A stretch of 64,000 bases of DNA, from the NCBI GenBank assembly GCA_017506865.1, contig JAFCMP010000015.1:186001-250000 (forward strand), given 5' to 3'. A program made the translations under genes and the position numbers. This DNA is from Tribonema minus (lineage: Eukaryota; Sar; Xanthophyceae; Tribonematales; Tribonemataceae). Shown piece after piece: positions 35,740-49,200 of the stretch (its first letter is position 1; each line of letters begins with the position of its first letter). Below the pieces are notes generated by a model, which saw nothing but the letters and a program-made list of their open reading frames with translations, made no database searches and was not told where the DNA came from.

Positions 35740-38700
35740 CGGGTTCTCCGCGTGCGGGAGCGTCGTCACCCAGCTCGGCGCCGTGGGAAACTTGAACTTG
35801 GCGGCGATCGTCGCGTAACTGCCGTCCACGCCCGTCGCTGGGAAGCTATAACCGATGAGCGACATGGCCTGGTACGCCTTGCAGAACTTGGAGCGGAAAA
35901 GGGCGCTGCCGTCGGCGTCGCTCTTGCACGCGGCGAACGCGTCCGCGAAGCGCTGGTAGACGGGCGCGAAGGGGCTGTCGGCCGCCGCGCAGTGCCTGTC
36001 AAAGTCCATAAAAGACAGAAATAATGAAATGCCAGAAAAAGATACGGCGTACTTGGGGCGTATTCGACGATCAAGAATGCGTCTTGAGCAAACCTCAATA
36101 TGACAACATGCTGCGCAAAGGGCGCAATATTGCGGGGGCATGTGAGTCTGCTCGATTTCCGAGCATACAGTCCACCACAAGAGGAGCACTTCAACTCAGA
36201 CATAAACTACACGATCCACTTCTGTGGAACCCTACCTGTCAGTGAGGTTGGCGGTGGGCGAGGGGAGGTCGTTGCAGCGGCCGTGGCGGTCCGACGCGAA
36301 GATGCCCTGGTACGTCGTGCGCGCGTCCATGCGCATCACCTGCGCTAGGGTTAGGAATATGGTAGGGGATAGGGTTAGGGTTCGGGTTAGGGTGATGGTT
36401 AGGGTTAGGAGTAGGGGTAGGTTGCTGTTACGGTCAGGGTCAGCAACACGCTGACGTCAGGATCAGAATTAGGGTCAGGGTTGACGGGTGGCGTACACGT
36501 GAGACTCGTGTGCGTTGAAGGTGCTGAGCGGGGGATTAGAACTGTGCAGTTGGCAGGCGTGTGGGCGCGAGTGTCACACGGCGGCTGCATTGCGCGCCAT
36601 CTGAGAGGAGGCGAAGCAGGTTGTCGCGTTGAGGCGCGCGTCGGTGCGCACCGCGCGCGGGCGCGTGCGCGCAGGGCACTGATGATGATCAGCTGCGATA
36701 ATGCTTAGATGCGTACTAAGTAGTGGCAGTGCTCAGGTACGGTCGGCGCGCACTGCAGTGATGACGCGCTGCGGTGGATGGCGTCGCGAGCGTCGATTCG
36801 CGCGGCCGCAGCAGCGCGCCCCGCCTGGCAGGGGGCGTGCAGCTAGTGTCGTCGCCGTTCCGGGCGGGCGTTGCACATTGCCTGGCGCACACATCAGATG
36901 GGTTCTCGACGAGATGCGTAGCTGCAGTCAATGGCAGAGCTCAGAGCTGAGCCACATGCGCCAGCAGTGCCCACGAGAGCCGCGGTCGTTGGACGTTTGC
37001 ATGCATGCCATGCGGCAACAGGCGATGCGCTGCGCAGGAGTCCGCGTAGCAGGCATCAATTGAGTACGGCGCTGGCCCTTTGCCGGCGCTGCGGCCGAGC
37101 ACTGCCGATGCGCGCTGATCTGAAGGATCTCATTGGGATCTCATAGCGTATGAGTGCATGCTCATGAAGCAGCGATTCGGTCGCTGAAAGTGCCGAAATG
37201 CCAAACGATAGGTACAACACCGGAGAGATTGATGGCTTGCCCGGCAACGGCGCAGCACAACGTGTAGCGTTGAAGCCGCGTGTAAAGACGATCATTCTCT
37301 GCTTCAACGGGCGCTACAGTGATACTTAATGCCTCCTGGCCATGTAGTTCAGGTAGTAAATCAAGTACTTCGTCATGAATCCTCTGTGAGGCGCGAAGAA
37401 GCCCAGTCAGTAGGTGTCCAGCTTGCTACCAGAATCCAAATGTGTCCTGTGAACTTGAAAGTGTCGCAATGCGCATTGCCCATCACTTTCAGACGAAACC
37501 GCCAAATGGCGTTTCTCCCTCTGAGTCCTCGCGCTTCAACGGGACACGTGAACCGCGGAGCGCTGACCCACCTCCCAGAAGTACAGCGCGTCGAAGAAGT
37601 TGTCGCTGTCGTCGAGCCCCCTTGCGCCAGTACATACCCCTGTTTGCGCCATGACTCAGTACGCGAACACATGGCAAGAGTTGTACTTTGAACAACGAAA
37701 AACCAATATCAACTCTGAGAACATCCTCAAAGTATGAACAAACTGCACTGCTGAGCGCTGGCGCACCTCCCAGAAGTACAGCGCGTCGAAGAAGTTGTCG
37801 CTGTTGTCGAGCCCCGTGAGCTTCTGCACAGAGGGCCCGACAGGGTGCACACGGTTGTAGCCGATGGTGTGCGCGCCGCTGATCGTCGCCACAAACTCGG
37901 CGAGGCTCTTCTGGCTCGAGCTGAGCGCTGCCATGCGCGTGTCGTTCATGCCCGTGAAGCCAAAGTATGTGAGGTTGCTCATCTCGTAGCCCTGGAACTG
38001 CAGCGTCGGGCGCAGGGCAGGGGGGAAGGGGGGGAGGGGGGGTGGAAGGGGGGGGGGGGGGGGGGGGGGAGTGTGGTGGTTAGGGAGGGGCGCAAGGCAT
38101 GCATGGTGGAGGAAATTAAAGCAGGCACATGGCAGTTGCGGCGAGAGCATGGATGTGTCGAAGGGAACTTTGAAGTTCCTGCGTCTGGGCGCATTTGCGT
38201 GCGTGAGCATGCGCTGGTGGACAGTATGCACACAAATTGCTCAGACGATCGAGTGCATGCACGGCACGCGGCCGTGAACAGACGGTAGATGACCCCATCT
38301 GAGGAGGCCGGCGGAGGAGGGGGCTGGGGGGGGAAAGGGGGGCAGCACACACACGTGATGTATGCCCAGGCCTCGTGGGTGCGCGTGGGCTTACGGTTAG
38401 GGCTTAGGGTTAGGGCTTAGGGTTAGGGTTAGGGGGGGCACTTCCGCCAGCAGCAGACATGGCCACGCTACCGCCGCACAATACTCCTGCGGGAAGGTGT
38501 GCCGCGGAACTAGCCCCTTCAATGGCTCTAAAGCCCTACTCTAGACCAATTCTTACTGCGGCAGGTTGCGAATATCGTCGCGCGAGGGCGCATCCTTCAA
38601 GTTAGAGTTGAACTGTGAGTACCAACGCGCCCGTCACCCACCGCGCGGTCGCAGCCCGACCCAACCAGCTCTCTCTCACCGCGGCAATGGATGTGGACGC

Positions 38701-41700
38701 CGTGTTGCTCTCGTGCGGCAGGTTGCGCGTGTCGTCGAACCACGGCACACGCTTCAAGTCGAAGATAAAGTGCACGCGTGCCCGCCACCTACCGTACCAC
38801 ACGACCGACCTAACAAACTAGCTCTCACCGCGGCGATGGACACGGACGCCGTGTTGCTCTCGTGCGGCAAATTGCGCGTATCGTCGAACCATGCACGCGC
38901 GGGCGGCGCGTCCTGTCGCCCCGGATACCACCCGCACCCCTCCGCAGGCAGCCCCTGGCTCATGACGACGCCCATGTACCCCGCGATGGAGACAATGTCG
39001 GCGTCGGACATGGTCGCGCACTGAGCATCGCTGCGGATTTGCGCGGCGCGCCCGGCGGCGCCCCACAGGAAGTCATACGCGATCGCCAGGCCTGCGGCAT
39101 AGCGGCGGCGGCGGCGGCGGCAGCAAACACAAGGAAGGAGAACCCAGGGACAATGTAGCTTTAGTTGAAGTACTCCGTGTGTGTACATGCATGAATGTGC
39201 AAGTGTCGCCACCGAGGGTGGGCGATGGCGGCGTGTGTCGCTGCAGCACTCGGCGTGTATGACGAGTCGTCACAGTGACAGCGTATCATGATGATAAGTT
39301 GAAGCGTTTAACACTTCAGCAACGAAGCACGGGGAAGTGCACACCACCCGTTTCAGTGCTCAACATGTGCAAGTCATCTCTGTGAGTTGCACATCCAGGG
39401 CATATTGTGTATTTGGGCATACGCGTGGGCGTGTCCGGTACAGTACCGATCAATCTTCACTAAATTGTTGAATGAGTTTCTGCCAGCATGAATGCAGGCT
39501 GCTGAGGGAGTGCTGCGATGCATACACTGCATGTGATGGAGCTCTGCAGGTCGTGGCTTACTTTGTTGCCCTTTCTGACGCATGTTCAAGTTCTTCAAGC
39601 ATAAATACGGTTCCCTCAACCCTGATGATCGGTTGCAGTACTATTCTATGAAATGCGCATGAGAAGTACAAGGTTGTACTCAGAAGCACAACAGTGTACT
39701 CAGAAACACAAAAGCGTACTGATAAGTACACGAGTCGCGTGCCGACTACCAAGCGACACTCTCCTTGACACGTGCGGCATGCATTGGGCTTCACAAACTG
39801 CGCATCTGGGGTGACATGCTTACTTCAAAGTGTGACTCACCGTTCTGATCCGCAAACACCGCATCACCGTCCGCGTCAATGAAGTTGGTGTTGTTGCCCG
39901 CCAGAAACTCTCTGCGCACGGAGCCGTTGCAACCTCCTGCGGCAGCATCAGCAGCCACGGCAAACGTCAAATGTACGTAGCTGCGATGATTGCGGCCTAT
40001 CTGGAACGGCAATCAAGCCACGTCGTCGTCTGCGCGCACTTTGGTGGAGCTATTGTAGCAACACCGGTGCTTTGTGACCCAGAATTTGCATGCACGGTGC
40101 GGGCGCCATCTTCAATTTGCAGGGGTGCGCAAGCGCCACACATGTCAGTAGGGCAAGCCTTGGATCAACGATGCAAGCACTTGAAGTGCATCCTGGTGAC
40201 CCTCTGAAGCCAGCCAGTGACACTCCTTCATGGATGGAGAGAGGCTCCGCGCGCTCCGCAAGATCTGCTGGCGCACAGCTCTTGTGCTGGCGCATCAGAT
40301 CGCGTTGTCAGCGGCAGGTGTGCACGTTGCGTGCGCGTAGTACATGTGGCTATGCATTAACGGCCGCGGCTGTTTTGCAGCACGGGCATTTGCTCATCAG
40401 CCGTCTGTCCTATAGCAGTCAAAGGAGGCAACCCCGCGGCGTGTGTGCCTGACGGCTGAAGCAAGCAAGCAACACATGCGGCAGCAGCTGGGTTAGCGTT
40501 AGCTCCAACCCTAACCGTTACATCACCCTCTAAGAGCTTACACAGCTGATACCCCAGCTTCATTTCGCCGGATGCCTCCACCTTGAATGCGCTAGTTTGT
40601 GTAGACCATCACTTGAACCTCGAGGCCCTTTCTCCAAAAAGCAGATGCAGACGTGCGACTTCAAAGTACGCACCGCACTGCCCCGGGTACTTCTTGAAGA
40701 CGGTGGATGGTACGTCCTTGCTGCGGTAGGTGCCGCAGTCGTGGAAGGACATGCGCAGCAGCGGACCATTGACCTTTTCCGCGTTGCGCCGCGGGTTCGG
40801 CCACGACGCCTGCAGCAGCTTGGTGGCGCGCGCGAAGCAGTACTGCGCCTGCGCATCGATCGAGAGCGTCACACACACATGTGTTGTTGGAATTTCAAGA
40901 GGCAGCGGTGATTGTTTGGCCACGAGGCCTGCAGCAGCTTGGTGGCGCGCGCGAAGCAGTACTGCGCCTGCGCGTCGAGAGGTTGCACGTGCGCATGTGC
41001 CATGCATACTCAGCGTGGCGGCGGTAATTGGTGAGGGCTGCTTTGTGTGCACCGGTGCGGCAAACAGACTGCAGCGCTGAACATGGGTTGCAGAGTGGGT
41101 CTGTTGGTGTACCGCTGTTTCCCATTCTGAACTTTTCGGCATGCAGAAAGGGCTGTGTGCGTCGGCCCTACCGCCAACTTACGCGGCGGATTGTCAGCAA
41201 CAGCAATGCTGTCGCTCTTGGTGCGGTTTGTGAGGCTACTGCTGCCTCCACTGTATGCATGTATATGCTGCCACGGCTCGCGCCGGACGCGCATGTGTGC
41301 CGCCTGCTGCCGCGCTCCTGCTTTGATGTTTGACGTGCCGGTGTGTGCTCCAGACAGGTTCATCTCGTGCGCAGAGTTGCTGCACCACGATTGTGTGCTA
41401 GTCACTGCACTTCCGGTGTAAGGCAGTCGAGTGCAATCCGATTGTGAAAGTCCAACGTGACATGCTTGCTACAGCAAGCAGTGGCAGATACTGCACAGGG
41501 AGGTACATATACAGGCCAACATGGTATGGTGATCCACGGCACTGATTGCGTGCCCGGCTCTGGCACCCTAGCCCATTCCCGCCCGGAGCCAACAAACGCT
41601 CGTGATGAGCTGATACTGTATCGTTCTACAGAGCTTGACGACGCCACCGCGTATGCATTCATCGCCTCTCGTGCAGACACTAGCCATAGGGGTTCCCCAT

Positions 41701-41969
41701 GGGTCTGGCCCTGCGTCTGCTGGCCGAATTGGCCGAAGTAGCAACAGCACCAACCGCCCTCAGAAAGCTGAGAGGCAGGATCCAGCGGCTGCGCCAGCTA
41801 CCGCTGCCGTACTCACTTTCTGTAGGCTGCCGTACACCTTCTTGTAGTCTAGGCTCTGCTTGGCGCAGTTCATTCCGCATGCGCCCTCCAGCAGCAGTGA
41901 GGTGATCGCAAGCAGGCATGCGCTGCGAACGTAGCCACGCGATCTGTTGCCGTGCCGTGCAGGGTCCAT
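35731..41969 (-). CDS. Secreted haem peroxidase (plant/fungal/bacterial peroxidase superfamily)
   Basis: Reduces H2O2 using a haem; substrate unknown. Exons: 41817-41969, 40674-40848, 39841-39936, 38829-39091, about 38557-38612, 37767-37997, 36236-36339, 35731-35995; about 447 residues. Exon 1 codes a leader with a hydrophobic core (SACLLAITSLLLEGACG), so export or membrane insertion is likely. Exon 2 holds the distal haem pocket (LLRMSFHDCGTY: Arg and His). Exon 3 continues GGCNGSVRREF. Exon 4 has DADIVSIAGYMGV. Exon 6 has the proximal-His motif ISGAHTIGYN. Exon phases agree at all junctions except the exon 5 to exon 6 junction, where the only GT donor (CA then GTAAGA) is one base out of frame. 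Cys-rich ends suggest disulphides. Exons 2, 4 and 6 each have an edge copy in a neighbouring intron. Confidence 0.88.
36345..36480. repeat. Degenerate telomere-like repeats
   Basis: Irregular GGGTTAGG/GGTTAGGGTTA units with variants, starting 6 bases beyond the acceptor side of peroxidase exon 7, inside the intron. Confidence 0.85.
37572..37623 (-). repeat. Donor-edge copy of peroxidase exon 6
   Basis: Codes GLDDSDNFFDALYFWE then GTGGGT, against GLDNSDNFFDALYFWE then GTGCGC at the functional edge (37767). It lies 195 bp into the downstream intron. Confidence 0.92.
38040..38071. repeat. G/C homopolymer near peroxidase exon 6 acceptor
   Basis: About 20 or more consecutive G on plus (C in gene sense), with further C-rich sequence up to the CTGCAG acceptor at 37998. 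Confidence 0.9.
38391..38437. repeat. Interstitial telomere-like repeat
   Basis: GGGTTAGGGCTTAGGGTTAG-type units inside a peroxidase intron. Confidence 0.9.
38680..38748 (-). repeat. Donor-edge copy of peroxidase exon 4
   Basis: Codes WFDDTRNLPHESNTASTSIA then GTGAGAG, almost identical to the functional exon 4 end (edge 38829), 149 bp downstream. The GT donor is intact. Confidence 0.92.
40925..40967 (-). repeat. Acceptor-edge copy upstream of peroxidase exon 2
   Basis: Codes AQYCFARATKLLQASWP preceded by a CGCAG acceptor, matching the start of exon 2 (edge 40848). It lies 119 bp upstream in gene sense. Confidence 0.92.
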
Positions 41970-43269
41970 TTTGCTATGTTGCTGTTCTCCCTGCTGCAGC
42001 TGTTGCTGTCTGGCATGTGGGCTGCGCGCGATGCGCGAAAGAGCAGGTGTGCGTTCCTGCGCTTTTCCGAAGCCTTTTCGAGCAGGTGCTGCGGAGGTCC
42101 CGGTTGAAGTTGAACTTTGCATGGTTGACGATGCCATTTGAGCAGCAACTTGCTGAATGTTGCACATGCGCATGCGCTCGCAGCTGTCACACTGCAAACA
42201 CATTTAGCTCGGGGTAGGCCGCAAGCGGACCAAAGATCCATGCAAGAAGGCAACGCTGCTGCATGTTTCGTTGAATGTTGAAATCCACACTGTCTGCCAA
42301 AACAACGTTGACAATGATGGTCAACCACTTTCTACATACACTCTATCACGCGTGCAAGAGCCTCCAACGCTGTGTGCACGCTAAGCAACGTTACCCTCAA
42401 CAGTTGATGATTTGCCAAGGTGTCGCTGATAACTGCGTGCACCTCGCTGCTGAGCATGCTGATGGCAACGCGCAGAGCTCAGGTGATGTGCATCTGTAGC
42501 TGCAGTTGCACCTGGTCAACCTTCCCAGCAACGCTCCACGGTGCGCCTAACCAGCATGCAATGCAAAAGAACCTGCGTCCGTGCACTTAGCCACAGACCA
42601 CCATAGAATGCGCAGATGCCATTGACTGGTGGGTCATGTCAACAGCAACACCATAACCATGACAACACACACACAATGACGCACAGGCACACTTCGACAG
42701 CGCACGTAGTCATTGTAATGGAGATGTAACAACTGCCAGTTGGAGGCACGGCGTGTGAATGCACGTCAGACACATGCTCACGCTGTCGTACGCGGGGTTA
42801 CGCAACGTCATCCCCCTTCCCCCCCTTCCTTCCTCAACCACGCACAACGATGGGAGAAACAGGAGCAGACACACACTCAAAACCCGTACCACGGGGCGTG
42901 ATAGAAACGGCACCGCCGCTACTGCCGCAGCCGCTGTGCGACGCCGTCACACAGTCCGGCGCTGTGTGCCTCTGTCACAGCGCTCATCTATGGTGCCATG
43001 GACGCAAGCGAGCCCACCAACAAGGGTGCCCTCCGTGCTTGCTGCATACGCGAATGGGCGCCATTTTGCTGCCGGCTCTGCTGGTGCAGCCGCTGACGCC
43101 GCTGCCGTTGCTGCTGCCGCTGCTGCTGCGGCCGCAGTTGCTGCCACTGCCGTTGCGGCTGCGCTGCTGCTGATGCCGCCGCCGCAGCAGCCTCTGCCGC
43201 CGTGGACACTGCTGCACTGCCCCATCTACCGCCGCAGCCCATGGCTCCCCCGCGCTGCTGCTGCAGCGC
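41970..43269. other. Intergenic, no gene recognised
   Basis: Between the peroxidase start and the stop of the large helical protein gene, both minus. Frames at 42000-42200 are open upstream of the peroxidase ATG and could be 5' UTR. 43080-43200 is a GCC/CTG-rich low-complexity stretch just beyond the neighbouring stop. Confidence 0.45.
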
Positions 43270-46200
43270 TCACCGCTGCGGCGGCAGCGGCGCAGGCCCT
43301 TCCACCCCGATGGCCGCCAGCGCCCGCGCGCACGCCTGTCGCAACATCGCCTGGCCCGCGTCATCTGTGTCCTTTACGTCAGTGTCAAAATTGTCGCCGC
43401 ATGCGGCGGCACCAGCCGCTGCGGCCGCGCTGCTGCCGCCGCCGTTCTCGGCGGCGTGCGCAGTCGGCGGCGCGCCTGCCGCGCGCTGCTGCTGCTGCGG
43501 CGCTGCGCGGCAGCAGCGCTCCATGAAGGCGACCGCGTCCGCGGTCGCCGGCGCTAGCGAGGGAACTGCGGCATCAGTGAGGACAAGCAGTGAAGGCCAG
43601 TCAGAGACGGGGTGAGGGTGGTAAGGTGTGTTTTGATTGTGGCTGGCACACTATACTGGCCAGAGAGCGAGAAAACCACCACATAGAGGGTCGTCCTGCA
43701 GTGCGTGAGCAGTGTGGCACATCGGGGCGCTCTACGCGTCCCTCGGCAGAGTTGTTGATTACGGCACATCGAGGTAGTTACTTACGCGTAATTACGTCCG
43801 TCACTCTGTAAGACTGACTTGCGGCATTTACGGCTACGGCCAACTTCAACTAAATTGTAGTTGAAGTTCAACTTCAACACCTCCTTGTCAACTTCAAGGG
43901 TTTGAAACTTCAACTTGTGTTTATCGTGTGTTCCTCGCTTACAGCGCGCCCTCGCTGCACTAGTGTGTCTGCCAACAGCAATGAAATTAGTATCTGGCAT
44001 GCGTACACCGTGACTGTAGCTGCTGTTGGCGTGGAGAAGTGGTGGGGACGAAGTTCTGTGCAAGCACTCTCTCGCGAGGTGGGCTGTGCACCTCGCTCAG
44101 GTGGCCTGCAGATATGCTTCACATGTACATGCAGAAAGCATTCAATATGCTTTCAAGATCTGCAACAATGATGATGCTCTTTCTACAGAGGTTGCACAGA
44201 GCTCCTGCATGACCAAGCGCGAACGCATCTGCTCGGCCATTGCACAATTACTATGCACAATTACAGCAACTGCTGAGCGCATTCAGTTGTATACAAAGGC
44301 ATTGTGCATGCAGTGTCACTTTTCCTGCATCTTATAGTAACGGTTTCACCAGAGCATCAACACAATACGTGGTGTTGAAGTACGAAGCTCAACTTGAAGT
44401 CATGCCGTCATTTGCCGTACTTCATGAATTTGCAGTACCTTACTGACTTACTTACTCTGACGTAATTTGGCGTCATTACGTCATTAACAATCCTGTCCCT
44501 CGGTCTTCAGCTGAATTGTCCGTGGAGATGTGAGCCGGTCGTGATGCTGCACGGAGCGCAGCGCCGCAGCAGGGCACACAAGTGCGGCGGCACCACAGCC
44601 TGGCGTTCAGCGGATGCGTCGCCATCGCCGGATGCACCGCGCCCGAACCAAGCAAATAAGCGCAATGTGCCAGCTCGATATGTACTGCGTACCTAGGGTC
44701 ACGGTGAGAAAGAGGTCAGGCTGTGCACACTAGCACCAATCAGGCGAGCGCAGCAGCGACTGCGAGGCTCAACTACCCTAACTCAACACCAGCGCTCAGC
44801 GTCACTCACTTGCGGCCATCGCGGCCATGAGCTCCGCGCCCTTGCAGAGCACTGCCGCATCGTCCTCAAACACAACGCCCGCTTGCGCGCGCCCCGGATA
44901 CAGCCGCGCCAGCGCGCAAAGTGCATCCCCCACATCCCCCCCTTCCCTCTCCCCCTCCACCTCCCCCTCCCCCTCCCCCTCCCCGTCCCCCTCCCCCTCG
45001 TCGTCGCTCGCATCGTCATCCGAGCCTCCGCTGCCGTCCGGGGACTCCGCGCCCGCCTCTATGGCAGCTTCGCCATTGATACGAGACACAGCAGCTGCTG
45101 CTGCCTGCTGTGACGCTTTGCCGCTGCCGTCGCAAGCGCCGTCGGCGAGCGCTGTGGCCTCCGGAGGGGCTGCATCGGAAGCGGGCGGCGGCGGCGGCGG
45201 CAGCGGCAGCCACGGCCGACGTCGTTCTAGCTGCAGCAGCCGCTCCAGCGCGCACTCTGCTTCGTACGCTGCGGGCCCCTGCGCGGCGCGGTGCAACGGA
45301 TCGCATGTGTTTCTGAGCGCTGCTACATGAGAAGATGGCAGCGGCCACGCAGCAGCAGCGCATGAATGCCCGAGCCCATTGGAGCAACGCGCTGCCCTCT
45401 TGCTGCACTAAAAGCCCGTCTGTGGGGTGCACAGCAACCAAGTGTGGTGACCATTCCGACGCGCGCGCGCGGGGGGTGGGGGGGGGAGAGAGGGGGGGGG
45501 GGGGCAGGGGGCACTTGCGGGGACTGACTCAGAGTTGCGCTCGTGCGGTATGCGGTGAAGCGCTGATGATACCCCCCATGCCTGAGACAGGCGCTGATGC
45601 AGCCGTATGTGCTGCGCCCCGTGCGCCGATGCCACATGCGTGCCGCAGCCCAGCCGGGCGCTATGTGTCCTACCGCCCTTCTGCCTGACGCCGGTGCCGC
45701 CTTCCGCACTGATGATGATAGGTTCGCCACGCCGCAGCGACCACATTTTCCTAGTGCCAATCGCTAGCGCGCCCTCCTGCTCACCGACCGCTGCGCAAAT
45801 GCCACACCGCGTCCGCCGCTCTGCCGCCTGCACTAGGTGGCCCCTGAAAGCGCGTCTGCCATTTCCAAGCGAGCCGCGAAAGCGAGCGCGCAACCCATCT
45901 ACGCTTGGCAGGCCTCACACGCTCGCTCACAACCCGCGCACCCAACCACATGCCCCCACACCCCCCTTGGCACCCCCCAGAATCCCTCCCGGAGCATCCC
46001 CTCACCAGCGTGTCCTCCGGCTCTTCGCCCCCGGCGCCGTCCCCCTGCGCATGCGGCGCTCCCCCGCCCCCCCATTCCCATTGTATCGCCGTGCACAGGA
46101 GGTGCGCCAGCGCGCGCACCCACGCGGCGTTGGCGGCGTCCATGGGCTCAGCGGCGGCGGCGGACGGCGGCGGCATGAGCGCTGCTGCCAGCGCCGCCTG

Positions 46201-49200
46201 CAAACAGCAAGCAAACGAGATGTCAGGATTTGAGTGCCAGGTGCGTTCTGACGCGGTCAGAACGAGCGTACAAGAACATACCCACAACCCTAACCCTAAC
46301 CTTAATTCTAACCCTCATGATGGGAGGTCCGATGCGCTCGCGCAACAGCGCCGACCGCAGCGCCGAAACTGCGCTCGCAGCGATGCGATCGGCTGCCCGT
46401 TGAGGCCCGGAAGACCTTGAACCTGGCCCAAGAGTAACCCTGACCTACCCTGCTCCCAATCATATTGCAGCACCGATCCTTACGGTGAATGGCGCGTTCG
46501 CACACGCAGAGCTTTCAGCGCGCTCGCTCGCGCCCGTCAGCATGCCCCCGCCCTAGGGTTAGGGCCAGTTGCTGGTGCGCGCGCTGGCGCACGCGCCGCA
46601 CACATTCTCTCGTCAGCAAGGGCGCTGGAAGCACACTCAAGGAGTGAGGCGCGTCGCCGCTTGCAGTACGATGATCAAGTGTGCACCGCTGGCGTTTCGT
46701 TGGCGACGCCTGTTCTGGGCCTGCGGAAGCCAGTAAAGTGTCAGGTCAAGAGACTGAGACACGAGGGGCGACAGGCGCCGCGCGCGCGTGTTTGCCGCAC
46801 AAGAGAGCTGCGGAGCGCTGCTGCCGGCTGCGCGTTACAGGTCATTGCGCGTCACATGAATGTGTATTGTGGGCGCGACGGCGCGTCAGTTGATGTTGAT
46901 AAAGTTGAAGTTGGTGAGTTGAAGTGTAAATACCCGCGCGCATTCTTGCCTATTGAGACAGCCGCGGCTCGTAGTGCTTCACTCTTTGTTGACAGCAAAA
47001 TAAAAGAACTGCGCTTCGCAGGCGCGCAGCTCATCGGCACAGCATCAGCGCATCCAGTGCTTGAGAAGACATGACGCAAGGCTGCGCAGTGCAAATGCTT
47101 GGTGTGACGTGCATCAACTTCAACAGCAGATCATCATCGAAGTCAGTGCTCACCGCTGCCCGAAAGCAGTCCTCCAGAAAGGGGAGGTCGCCCTGCCGAT
47201 CCCTCGCTGCTTGCACCAGAGGGGGACCTGCATTGCGGCCAATGGTGCCAGCACAGTGTGAGCATGATAGCAAGGTGATCGGCGTTCTTTCTTGTTTTAC
47301 TTTAAATGAGGTAAGTTGCTGCACAGAAGGCCGAGCAAAAGGGACAGTCGCGTTCACAACTACTGTGCTTTGACTCGTATGGTTGAAGTTGACGAGCCCA
47401 CATCTGCACCTCCAGCATTGCACTGCAGGCACGGAATCGCATGCAGCGCAACGGCATGTGCATTGCCAGCATTGCAGTCCACCTGTTGCACGCACGTGCA
47501 TCGGAGGTGGTGCATTCGCAGCGATGACAGTTTCAAATGATGTTTACAAGCTGTTGCTACATCTACACGTGTACATGACCAAGGCGCGCAGTGTGCAGGG
47601 GTCTCAGCTGGTATGTATGTATCGACCAACTCAGCCCACCTACCCCGCCCTTGCACCAATCAGCCGTACATCAAGACTAACCCTAACCCTAACCCTAAGA
47701 CAGCGCAGCGCACAAGCGCGGAGGCTCACACTGATCCTAACCCTAATCCTGATCCTGAGCAACGGCGCATGCGGCGCAGTGTGTCCACGCCAGTCAGCCA
47801 CGTAGTGGTACAAGACACCACGTCTTGCAAATAGATCCTTCAACTTTTGCTCAAGCAGCAACGTCGTAGTCAAAGTAATTCAAAAGTGCCTGCATCGGCA
47901 GCAGCGACGCAGGCTACAACTGCCCTGGCGAGTGCGCGAGCGAGAGCACAAGTGGTGCGACTGCAACTCGAGACACGGCATCGCGTTTCATCTACACAAG
48001 TCACTTCAGAAAGAGCAAACTGCAAGAGACGCTTACCTAGAGAGTGTGCGTGCGGCGCAAGCGCAGTCCCCGCGGCCGCTGCCGTCAGCCGCAAAGCCTC
48101 CACGATGTCGCCCGCGGCGGCGCTGCTGTAGCGGCTGGCGTTCCGCAGCGCCTGCGATCAGTAGTCAACAATGGCTCCAAGGTTATCTAGCAGCTAGCAC
48201 GTCTAGCAGAACACGCAGCGCTGTAGCGTGAGCAAGGGGCGCCTGGCTGAGCAGTGCCGCGGACGCACGTGCGCAGCGGCAGAGCGCCGCTGTAGCGGTC
48301 GGCACTCCGCAGCGCCTGCAATCAGGTCAACAACGCTTTCAAGGTCAGCGGCTGGTACTGCTTCATAACTGCGTGAGCAGAACATGGCACCTTGTGGAGC
48401 GCTGTCGCGGACGCGCGCGTGCAGCGGCAGAGCGCTGCTGCAGCGGCCGGCGCTCCGCAGCGCTTGCAATCAGGCGGTCAACAACAACTGCAAGGTTGGC
48501 TCTTGGTACTGCTTCGGTGCTGCGTGAGCAGAATATGGCGTCTTGTTCAGCGCTGTCGCAGACGCACGCACACAGCGGCAGTGCGTTGGTAACTGGCACT
48601 TCTGCAAAGCACAACGCGCAGCACTGCAGCGCGAGCAGAATGGCATCTGCAAGCTGCGATCGGCGGTCAACGACCACTTCATCTTTGGCAGTTGATACTT
48701 CTTCATAGCTGCGTGAGCAGAACATGACATGTTGTTGAGCGCTGTCGCAACGTGCGCGCAGCGGCTGAGCACTGCTGGAGGCGCCAGTGGTGCGCAGCGC
48801 CCGCGACGGCGGTGCACGACAACGCTAAGGTCGGCAGCTGGTGATGAAAGAACACCCAACGTGCAGTGTGAGCGGATGGCGTCTTGCTGGGCAGCCTGCG
48901 GCGGCGTTGCTGAGCACTGCCGCATCTGCCGTCAGGAACTCACGGCGCCGGCAGAGGAAGAACTCAAGCACCCTGGCCTAAGTAGGCATTCATCTGCGCC
49001 GAAGGGGTGCAACGCATGCAGATAGCAGGCGTGCGGGGGACTGCCGCTGCCTCACCTGGCGCAGCATGCGAAAGCTTCGAGCGTTCGCTACAGCGCCTGC
49101 GGCACCGGCAATCAGCAGCTGCGGCATAGCCAGCGCGCACATCAATCGGAAGTGCGCGACACGCGCCACCAACAACCAAAATCAACATCGACGGCGGCGC

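Noticed and set aside
38391-38437. Chromosome end (true telomere)
   Set aside because: Short tracts in both orientations lie inside introns with genes on either side, so they are interstitial.
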